Shown here: positions 1 through 5,789 of the stretch, one piece after another
How positions within the stretch are numbered: position 1 is the first letter of the stretch
Layout: every line of letters starts with the position of its first letter
Assembly (NCBI GenBank): GCA_016207365.1
Contig: JACQPU010000105.1
Span: 1-10,350 of the forward strand
Length of the DNA: 10,350 nucleotides
Direction of reading: 5' to 3'
DNA from: Ignavibacteriales bacterium
GTDB lineage: Bacteria > Bacteroidota > Ignavibacteria > UBA10030
Notes under the pieces: model-generated
Seen by the model: the letters and a program-made list of their open reading frames with translations, nothing else
Databases searched by the model: none
Told to the model about the DNA's origin: nothing
Translations under genes and position numbers: made by a program

Positions 1-371
1 GCAATGAGCAGTTCTGTCTGTCGGCAGAGAAATGCCGGGATCTGCAGCACATCCACCACGCCGGCGGTTATCGACGCTTCGTCTGGTAAATGAATGTCGG
101 TCAACACCGGCATTCCAAACTGTTTCCTCACGTCTGCGAGCATCGCGAGCGCCTCATCCATGCCAATGCCCGTGAACGAACCGGAGCTGGTTCGGTTTGC
201 CTTCTTGTACGATGCTTTGAAGACGACAGGCATCCGCCGCTTTTCCGCGGCTTTGTGCACCGTTTCAGCGGTGGTGAAAACCATTTCGCGGCTTTCCACA
301 ACGCAGGGACCGGCGATGAGCACCAATGGGGCACCGTCACCAACCGTAATGTGTTTTATCCGCACGCTCAT
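1..371 (-). CDS. kdsA: 3-deoxy-8-phosphooctulonate synthase (KdsA), 5' part only
   Basis: Condenses phosphoenolpyruvate with arabinose 5-phosphate to give Kdo 8-phosphate, the cytosolic step leading to the Kdo of LPS inner core. About 123 N-terminal residues are visible; the frame stays open to the left edge, so the C-terminal half of this roughly 270-residue family lies outside. Visible family marks are the first strand ending in LIAGPC (residues 18-23), VESRE, FKASYKKANRTS (the KANR form separates Kdo8P synthases from DAHP synthases, which have KPRTS), the LTDIH segment, and VVDVLQIPAFLCRQTELL. Cys23 in AGPC matches the metal-ligand Cys of the metal-dependent class (Aquifex type), where E. 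coli KdsA has Asn, so a divalent-metal enzyme is predicted. The start is the ATG at 371; an in-frame ATG at 389 would add six residues. Neither has a Shine-Dalgarno sequence. It is divergent from ispE, with 91 bases between. Identity is secure; start choice is less so. Confidence 0.93.
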   Translation of the reverse strand, partial: MSVRIKHITVGDGAPLVLIAGPCVVESREMVFTTAETVHKAAEKRRMPVVFKASYKKANRTSSGSFTGIGMDEALAMLADVRKQFGMPVLTDIHLPDEASITAGVVDVLQIPAFLCRQTELLI

Positions 372-384
372 ACGAAAACACGGT

Positions 385-413
385 AACATAGCAAAAAATC
401 GAGCCACAATCAA
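385..413 (-). promoter_or_regulatory. Possible sigma70-like promoter for kdsA
   Basis: On the minus strand, TTGATT (408-413) and TATGTT (385-390) are separated by exactly 17 bases. Each matches 4 of 6 positions of the TTGACA/TATAAT consensus. Transcription would begin within about 10 bases of the ATG at 371, giving a very short leader, and the -10 element would overlap the alternative ATG at 389. Bacteroidota-type sigma factors use a different -7 motif (TAnnTTTG), and no clear instance was found. This is a weak pattern match in the only intergenic space available. Confidence 0.25.
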
Positions 414-423
414 AGTGCTGCTC

Positions 424-452
424 TTTACTGGCTCGGATTAATTCCCTATTTT
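424..452 (+). promoter_or_regulatory. Possible sigma70-like promoter for the ispE operon
   Basis: TTTACT (424-429) and TATTTT (447-452) lie 17 bases apart on the plus strand. Each matches 4 of 6 consensus positions. The predicted transcription start, about 7 bases past the -10, falls only a few bases before the ispE ATG at 463, so the message would be nearly leaderless. That fits the absence of a Shine-Dalgarno sequence there. It would serve ispE, the receptor gene and the LOG gene. The evidence is a short pattern match only. Confidence 0.27.
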
Positions 453-462
453 CATTCACTCC

Positions 463-1341
463 ATGAGAATACGGGCGTACGGAAAAATCAACCTCGGGCT
501 CCGGGTCCTTCGGAAGCGATCCGATGGCTATCACGATATCGAAACCGTGTTTCATCAGGTCGACGTGTTCGATGAGCTGACTTTCCGCCTCCATGAGCAT
601 GACATTATTCTGACCACAAACAAGGACCTTCCCAACGACAGGACGAACCTCTGTATCCGCGCTGCACACATGCTGCGCGACCTCACTGGCGTCCAGGACG
701 GCGTTGAAATCACGCTTGCAAAAAACATCCCAATGGGAGCCGGACTTGGCGGCGGCAGCACGGATGCGGCAGCGACTCTCAAGGGCCTTTGCTCGCTCTG
801 GAACCTGGATATCAGCAACACGGAACTCCATTCGCTTGCTTCCTCGCTCGGATCCGACGTCCCTTTTTTTCTTGCGGGCGGAAGCGCCTATGCAACAGCC
901 CGCGGCGAACAGTTGGAACCAATGCATCTCAGACTCCCCTACTGGATTGTCATTGTGACCCCACCGATCCATGTTTCCACCGCAAACGCATACAAGAACC
1001 TCAGTCGGTCAAATGAGACCGCGCCGCTGCTTGACTTTAAATCGATCCTCCTCGAACATATGCACGAGCCGGATATTCTCTCAAAATCACTGGTCAATGA
1101 CTTTGAGCCTGTCGTCTTCAGGCTCCATCCGGAAATCCAGGCTATCAGGGAGACAATGATCCGCCTGGGAGCCGACCTGGCCCTCTTGACCGGGAGCGGC
1201 TCGTCGGTATTCGCTCTGACGAAATCCGAATCGGTTGCTCATGCCCTAGTACGAGAATTCGAGACAGGAGGACGCGTTTTTATCACGAAGCCTTTTTTTT
1301 CCCTCACGAACCCCAGAAAGCCTGACGCTGCCGGCATATGA
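463..1341 (+). CDS. ispE: 4-diphosphocytidyl-2-C-methyl-D-erythritol kinase (IspE)
   Basis: Cytosolic GHMP-family kinase that phosphorylates the 2-hydroxyl of CDP-methylerythritol with ATP, the fourth step of the MEP isoprenoid pathway. The 292 residues match the usual 280-300. Visible marks are AYGKINLGL at residues 5-13 (Lys8 is the conserved active-site lysine), DGYHDIETVF, the glycine-rich ATP loop PMGAGLGGGSTDAAA at 90-104, GSDVPFFLAGG at 130-140 (Asp132 is the catalytic base position), and the C-terminal GHMP motif LLTGSGSSVFAL at 241-252. All key residues are present, so it should be active. The ATG at 463 is the natural start because AYGKIN begins five residues in; no Shine-Dalgarno sequence precedes it. 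Its TGA overlaps the ATG of the next gene in an ATGA, suggesting translational coupling. It is first in a plus-strand operon and divergent from kdsA. T-runs of 7 (864-870) and 8 (1293-1300) lie in the gene, but the frame is intact. Confidence 0.96.
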   Translation: MRIRAYGKINLGLRVLRKRSDGYHDIETVFHQVDVFDELTFRLHEHDIILTTNKDLPNDRTNLCIRAAHMLRDLTGVQDGVEITLAKNIPMGAGLGGGSTDAAATLKGLCSLWNLDISNTELHSLASSLGSDVPFFLAGGSAYATARGEQLEPMHLRLPYWIVIVTPPIHVSTANAYKNLSRSNETAPLLDFKSILLEHMHEPDILSKSLVNDFEPVVFRLHPEIQAIRETMIRLGADLALLTGSGSSVFALTKSESVAHALVREFETGGRVFITKPFFSLTNPRKPDAAGI

Positions 1342-3305
1342 CACCGTCTACTCTTGATGCGCACATTGCCGGACTCCTTGGCCGCCGTCTGCGACATGTT
1401 TTTCTCGTATCCGTTTTGCTTCTGATCCCACTGTTCACCAAAGCCCAGGACCCCGCCCCCGCAGATACGATGGCTGTTGATTCCGTGAAGAATCCCGTAA
1501 TCTGCGGCCTTGGCATGTTCAATCCCGCCGACTCGTCCGGGCTTAACTACGAAGCCTTCCTCTGGTCGGACACCCGCTCCATGGGTGATTCCTTCAAGCT
1601 GATGCCCGGCTTCTTCCTCAGAGACCTCGGTGGCATCGGGCAGCCTGATCAATTGAGCTTTATGGGCCTTGACAGCAGAGGAATTGCATTCTTGCTCGAC
1701 GGCAGACCATTGAGAAATCCTGTAACGGGATTCCTCAACGTCTATGAGATTCCCATCGAAGGTGTCGATCATCTTGACTTTCGTCCTGTCGAGTTGTTTG
1801 CCGGCGGTACGGCAGGTACGATGAATATTGTCACGCGTCATTTCAGCACCATCAGGCCCGTAACAAAAATTCGCTTCTCGCAGGGACCTTATGAACACCT
1901 GATGACCGATGTGTTCTACACCCAAAACGTCGTCCGCGATCTGAATTTCCAGATCGGACTTCAGCGTCAAGTGCGGGAGAATCGCTTTGTCAACACCTCG
2001 TACGATTCCTGGAATGTCCGGACGCGAGTCCGCTTCAACATGTCGGATCGCTTCAATGTGAGTCTCACGGATTTCTATCGCAGTTGGACAGTGGGGATGA
2101 ACAGTGGGATCGATATCGACAGCACCACGCGCCTTGGATTGAACCAGTTTAGCGACGCAGAAGCAATTGTGTTATCAGACAGGGCCTCAGAGGAACGGAC
2201 GCAACGCGACGTGACGCTTTCGGCCATTGCCCTTCTCCTCGCCGACACGGCTTCACCAACGCAGATGAATGCGTATTTCACAAAGGCCGAAAGAGACTAC
2301 CGCGATCCTTCGGGACTGACCTCCTCGCCCTTCGACCGCTATGCCTACGAGTTGCATGGGGTGGTTTTGCAGCAGACCATCGCCCTGGGTCCAATTGGCG
2401 GATTTGCCGGTCTGCAGGTCGAACGGAGAATAGCAGGTCTCGGACCGGCTGGCGTACGCTCTTTAACAATGACCGCATGGTATTCAGACTTCTCTCTGCA
2501 TGTTTCTGAATTCCTTCGTCCCTCAGTTTTTGCCCGGGGAGAACGAGTGGGCGCGTCGGGGCACCTGACATGGGGGATGCACGCCGACGTTATCCTCGGC
2601 TCGTCGCTAGCCTTTAACGGAGGGTATTCAAGAGTCACTCGTTTTCCAACGCTCCAGGAACTCAACTGGATGCTGTACAGATTCCAAGGTCCGCCTGATC
2701 TTCTTGAACAACATGAAAAAATACACCTTTCCCTCAAGGTTCATGAAGGCCCTCTAACCCTTGAGGCAACGGGCTCAGAGAGGCGGATCGAGAATGCCCT
2801 TCTGTTTAGAACGTACACACCATCACAACGCTTTCCGGATATTGTTCTTGACGTTCTCCCCGAGCTTCAGATTCGTCAGTTGTTTGGATCCCTTGCTCTG
2901 ATGCTCTGGAGGATAGAACTCAAAGGCGGAGTGATGTGGACGGAAACAAAAGAGGGAGCTGCGTACACCTCGTTTCATCCACGTTTCGTTCTCACAGGTG
3001 AGCTTACATACAGGGACGTATTGTTTGACGGCGCATTGGAGATGCAGGTGGGTCTTCAATCGCGGTTCGTTACCCGGCACACCGGCCTGCGCTTTTTCCC
3101 ATCCCATGACCTCTATGCTGAAAATTCCGGACGGCTGATCAGAACGTTTTCCACAATGGACCTTTTTGGAGTTTTCCACGTTGGTGATGCGTTCATCAGC
3201 ATTGCATGGGAAAATCCGCTTGACAGGAAGTACATGACCGTGTATCCGTATCCTGCAATCGGCCGAAACGTCAAAGTGGGAATTAATTGGGTATTTCTTG
3301 ACTAA
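1338..3305 (+). CDS. TonB-dependent receptor-like outer-membrane protein
   Basis: Predicted outer-membrane beta-barrel with an N-terminal plug, probably for energised uptake of an unidentified ligand. Residues 20-36 are a hydrophobic signal segment (HVFLVSVLLLIPLFTKA), with likely cleavage near KAQ-D. Just after it, DTMAV (43-47) resembles a TonB box (compare DTIVV or DTLVV). The plug covers about 65-168: MPGFFLRDLGG, then FMGLDSRGIAFLLDGRPLRNP, and the closing GGTAGTMNIVTR. The remaining 480 or so residues are barrel-like, and the end (NPLDRKYMTVYPYPAIGR then GINWVF) is the typical final segment of such receptors. Odd points: the usual I-R-G of the plug reads F-M-G, and at 655 residues the protein lies toward the short end for the family. 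It overlaps ispE by ATGA and has no Shine-Dalgarno sequence of its own, so translation probably depends on ispE. No neighbour reveals the substrate. Fold is fairly sure; transport role is inferred. Confidence 0.85.
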   Translation: MTPSTLDAHIAGLLGRRLRHVFLVSVLLLIPLFTKAQDPAPADTMAVDSVKNPVICGLGMFNPADSSGLNYEAFLWSDTRSMGDSFKLMPGFFLRDLGGIGQPDQLSFMGLDSRGIAFLLDGRPLRNPVTGFLNVYEIPIEGVDHLDFRPVELFAGGTAGTMNIVTRHFSTIRPVTKIRFSQGPYEHLMTDVFYTQNVVRDLNFQIGLQRQVRENRFVNTSYDSWNVRTRVRFNMSDRFNVSLTDFYRSWTVGMNSGIDIDSTTRLGLNQFSDAEAIVLSDRASEERTQRDVTLSAIALLLADTASPTQMNAYFTKAERDYRDPSGLTSSPFDRYAYELHGVVLQQTIALGPIGGFAGLQVERRIAGLGPAGVRSLTMTAWYSDFSLHVSEFLRPSVFARGERVGASGHLTWGMHADVILGSSLAFNGGYSRVTRFPTLQELNWMLYRFQGPPDLLEQHEKIHLSLKVHEGPLTLEATGSERRIENALLFRTYTPSQRFPDIVLDVLPELQIRQLFGSLALMLWRIELKGGVMWTETKEGAAYTSFHPRFVLTGELTYRDVLFDGALEMQVGLQSRFVTRHTGLRFFPSHDLYAENSGRLIRTFSTMDLFGVFHVGDAFISIAWENPLDRKYMTVYPYPAIGRNVKVGINWVFLD

Positions 3306-3825
3306 GCCAATGGTGGTCACAGTCTTTGGCAGCGGCCGGTGTTTGCCTTCGTCGCAGGACTATCGCCTTGCACGCGATCTCGGGGCAATGCTTGCCCAGG
3401 CGGGACATACCGTTTGCAACGGGGGTTACGCGGGGATTATGGAAGCAAGCGCACGCGGAGCAAGAGAAGTGGGTGGATCCACGGTTGGAGTAACCGTCGA
3501 AACATTCGGACAACCGGCCAACAGATGGATTGAGAGGGAGGTAAGAACCAAGTCTCTGGCTGAGCGACTGCTGAAATTACTTGAGCTAGGTGAAGCTTAT
3601 GTCGTGCTGAAGGGCGGCACCGGAACGTTACTTGAGCTTGCGGCGGTCTGGGAATTTATCAACAAACAGCAGATGGTTCCAAAGCCGATCGTGCTCGCCG
3701 GGTTCTGGAAGCCTGTTGTGCGGCTGATCGAAGCCGAGGTGAAGTCCGAGGGTATGCCGCCGGCTGCTGCGCTGAGGTTCGCTAGCGCACCAACGGAGTA
3801 TCTCGACGCCCTCCGCAAGCCTTAA
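3298..3825 (+). CDS. LOG/SLOG-family Rossmann nucleotide-binding protein
   Basis: Small cytosolic protein of 175 residues with the LOG (lysine decarboxylase-like) Rossmann fold. Relatives include nucleotide 5'-monophosphate phosphoribohydrolases and molybdenum-cofactor carrier proteins. Visible are the first strand and loop VVTVFGSGR (6-14), the GGYAGIMEASARGA segment (42-55), GVTVETF (64-70), and the signature KGGTGTLLE (105-113), which corresponds to LOG PGGxGTxxE with its Glu113 kept but the leading Pro replaced by Lys. The exact substrate cannot be told. The listed start is a TTG at 3298 overlapping the receptor gene by 8 bases. An ATG at 3310 (five bases after the upstream TAA) would remove four residues and leave one residue before the first strand; both are possible and neither has a clear ribosome site. 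It is last in the ispE operon. Its TAA overlaps the stop of the convergent GT4 gene. Family is confident, function is open. Confidence 0.82.
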   Translation: MTKPMVVTVFGSGRCLPSSQDYRLARDLGAMLAQAGHTVCNGGYAGIMEASARGAREVGGSTVGVTVETFGQPANRWIEREVRTKSLAERLLKLLELGEAYVVLKGGTGTLLELAAVWEFINKQQMVPKPIVLAGFWKPVVRLIEAEVKSEGMPPAAALRFASAPTEYLDALRKP

Positions 3826-4946
3826 TCTGATCGCCCCGTTCTCGCACTCCGATGTATTTTCGACTCCAGGAGCGTAAGCATCGCCTCAGCCGAATTATTC
3901 CAGTCGAACTGTTGTGCCCACTCCAAAGCTCCCACCGACAGCCTCGAACGCAATGCCCGGTCCCGAAGAAGGAGCAGCATCTTCGCGGCAAGTTGCTCGA
4001 TGTTTCCATATTCGTACAGCAGGCCCGTCTTGTCGTCCAGCACAGAGTCACAGAGTCCCGGCACGTCACTCGCGATGACAGGAACTCCGCAAGCATTGGC
4101 TTCAATGACGGTGAGCCCCCATCCTTCCTTTGACGACGGATTCACGACAAAATTCATGCTCCTCAGCAGCCGGACCTTTTCTTCGAGTGGAACAAATCCG
4201 CGGAACTCCACTTTTCCGGTTATGTGAATTCCCCGTGCAACACGTTCGAGCGTCTTTCGGGCATCTCCTTCGCCCACGATGACAAGGCGCGCGTCCGGCG
4301 CATCTCTCAAAACAATCGCAAAAGCCTGCAGAAGATCCTCAATACTCTTGTAGTTCTTCAACCGGCCCAGGTATCCAATGACGTGCCCTTGAAAATCCTG
4401 ATGCCCGAGGGTATACGCAATGTGATCCACGCAATTCGGTACGAGAAACAGATTCTCCTCGCGAAAACCGTACGACAGGAGCTCCTGTTTAGTGCTCTCC
4501 GAAACAACGGCCATCGGTGTGTTCCGATACACGCGTTGCGCGAGCCATTCTGCCCCGAGAACATACAGTGCCCCGGGCGGATGAGTTTCCGCAAAAATGC
4601 TCTTTCCAAAAAAATGATGCAGGATACCGACAAGCGGCTCCCGTACAAAAAGGGGAGTGTAAAACGGAATTTTGTTGATATCGTCAACAATGATGTCGAA
4701 TTGCGAGCGAAATTGGCGCATATATCGCGGATAGACCCGATAGTTGAAAAGGTTCCTTCCGCCCTCCCGCATGATGCGAATTCCGTCGATGACCTCGTCG
4801 GCGGCCGCTCCGCTGTACCACGAGCAAAAGAGCGTGATGGAATGTCCCCGCGCTGCAATGCGTTTGAAGATTTCATGAAGATGGACCTCGGCCCCACCGC
4901 TCAGAGGGTTGGTGACATCCTGCCAATTGAGAAGGAGAATATTCAT
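3822..4946 (-). CDS. Glycosyltransferase, GT4 family (GT-B fold)
   Basis: Retaining glycosyltransferase of 374 residues that should move a sugar from a nucleotide-sugar donor to a lipid-linked or protein-linked acceptor on the cytosolic face. The N-terminal acceptor half opens with MNILLLNW and the glycine loop SGGAEVHLHE (16-25). The C-terminal donor half begins near IGYLGRLKNYKSIEDLL (190-206) and carries RLVIVGEGDA (220-229). The EX7E donor motif is EGWGLTVIE (Glu274 to Glu282), followed by ACGVPVIASDVPG. These marks are typical of group 1 (GT4) enzymes for LPS, capsule or glycoprotein glycans; donor and acceptor are unknown. There is no transmembrane segment. It follows the methyltransferase stop by 12 bases and is the last gene of the minus-strand operon. 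The ATG at 4946 is preceded not by a Shine-Dalgarno sequence but by ACCTCCTTTC, its complement. The stop shares TTAA with the convergent LOG gene. Confidence 0.92.
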   Translation of the reverse strand: MNILLLNWQDVTNPLSGGAEVHLHEIFKRIAARGHSITLFCSWYSGAAADEVIDGIRIMREGGRNLFNYRVYPRYMRQFRSQFDIIVDDINKIPFYTPLFVREPLVGILHHFFGKSIFAETHPPGALYVLGAEWLAQRVYRNTPMAVVSESTKQELLSYGFREENLFLVPNCVDHIAYTLGHQDFQGHVIGYLGRLKNYKSIEDLLQAFAIVLRDAPDARLVIVGEGDARKTLERVARGIHITGKVEFRGFVPLEEKVRLLRSMNFVVNPSSKEGWGLTVIEANACGVPVIASDVPGLCDSVLDDKTGLLYEYGNIEQLAAKMLLLLRDRALRSRLSVGALEWAQQFDWNNSAEAMLTLLESKIHRSARTGRSD

Positions 4947-4958
4947 GAAAGGAGGTAT

Positions 4959-5789
4959 TTAGTGGAGTCCGCTGCTCTCGGATTGTCCGGGCGACGGAGA
5001 TTTTCTGGCTATTACACCAATGGAAATGCCCGTATGCAACGGGAGCGCTGTTTCAAGAAGCCTGGCACGAACCGATGCGCGAAGCCGTGTGAGGCCGGGA
5101 ATCAGGATGGGTTTCAGTGGTAGTCTGATACCGATTCTCTTTCCCATCTCCCTTATGACCCGATAGAAAAAACTGGGATACATCCATTCCCCGTAGGCAA
5201 AGACGGGTGTCAGGCCCTGCGCGGTCAGGTCGTCACGAAGCTCCCCGAGAGAAAACGAACGTTCCCAACCGGCGAACCACTTGTTGATGGCTATGAGAAT
5301 ATGTTTTGCAATAGTGTAGAGATGGTAACGTTGAGGAACATCGACAAGGAGGAGGCCGCCGGCCCTCAGGACCCTGACATGCTCTCTGAGGAGGCTCTCG
5401 GCGAACGGTTTTCTGAAGTGTTCGAGGAGCCCTTGGTGAAAAACAATGTCGAAGGTGTTGTCCCGAAAGGGAAGTTGAAAGGCATCCCCGCCGACGACTG
5501 TTGTTGCCAGCGAACGAGCTTCGGCAAGACGTTTGAGAATCAAAAGGGAATTTGAGGAATAGTCAAGCTGGTACACATCGGCCCCTGCCTCAGCGACGGG
5601 AAAGCTGTCCCGACCTGTTCCAGCCCCGATTTCCAGCACGCGTGCCCCGCCGAGAGTCGTTACTTTCCTAAGACTTCGCAGGATGCGATCGGCATTGGAA
5701 TAGACCTCCTCAACATCCTGCTTTTCTTCCCAGAAGTTCTCCCAATCGGAGCGGAGCGATTCCTTTTCCGAAGAGACCACGCCTGTCAC
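4959..5789 (-). CDS. Class I SAM-dependent methyltransferase
   Basis: Cytosolic Rossmann-fold methyltransferase of 276 residues. SAM-binding marks are in order: motif I VLEIGAGTGRD (51-61), the acidic end of strand 2 in YQLDYS (Asp76), GGDAFQLPF (100-108), FDIVFHQGLLEHF (113-125), and the post-I strand GGLLLVDVPQRYH (144-156). The C-terminal 110 or so residues are family-variable, rich in aromatic and basic residues (EWMYPSFFYRVIREMGKRIG), and may form the acceptor site or a membrane-facing surface. The acceptor is unknown; small sugars, lipids and quinones are all methylated by such enzymes. The start is a GTG at 5789 whose GTGA overlaps the TGA of the GT117 gene by four bases, a strong sign of translational coupling. 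With glycosyltransferases on both sides, methylation of a glycan or its carrier is the likeliest role, by context only. Confidence 0.88.
   Translation of the reverse strand: MTGVVSSEKESLRSDWENFWEEKQDVEEVYSNADRILRSLRKVTTLGGARVLEIGAGTGRDSFPVAEAGADVYQLDYSSNSLLILKRLAEARSLATTVVGGDAFQLPFRDNTFDIVFHQGLLEHFRKPFAESLLREHVRVLRAGGLLLVDVPQRYHLYTIAKHILIAINKWFAGWERSFSLGELRDDLTAQGLTPVFAYGEWMYPSFFYRVIREMGKRIGIRLPLKPILIPGLTRLRASVRARLLETALPLHTGISIGVIARKSPSPGQSESSGLH

Noticed and set aside
337..972. A 211-codon minus-strand frame opposite ispE and overlapping kdsA
   Set aside because: It is antisense to the kinase, has no recognisable domain and overlaps the true kdsA start region in another frame.
1293..1341. 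Possible -1 slippage on the T8 run near the ispE end producing an IspE-receptor fusion
   Set aside because: The receptor frame contains a TGA at 1323-1325, between the T-run and the receptor ATG, so a shifted ribosome would stop before reaching it.
1239..1970. A 243-codon minus-strand frame opposite the ispE end and the receptor start
   Set aside because: It is a shadow of two well-supported genes with no recognisable motif.
4224..5123. A 299-codon open frame on the plus strand
   Set aside because: It lies entirely antisense to the GT4 gene and the methyltransferase end, its translation resembles no family I know, and both minus-strand genes carry clear motifs. Long antisense frames are common at this GC content. 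Only its last 53 codons, behind a good Shine-Dalgarno match, are kept as a low-level observation.
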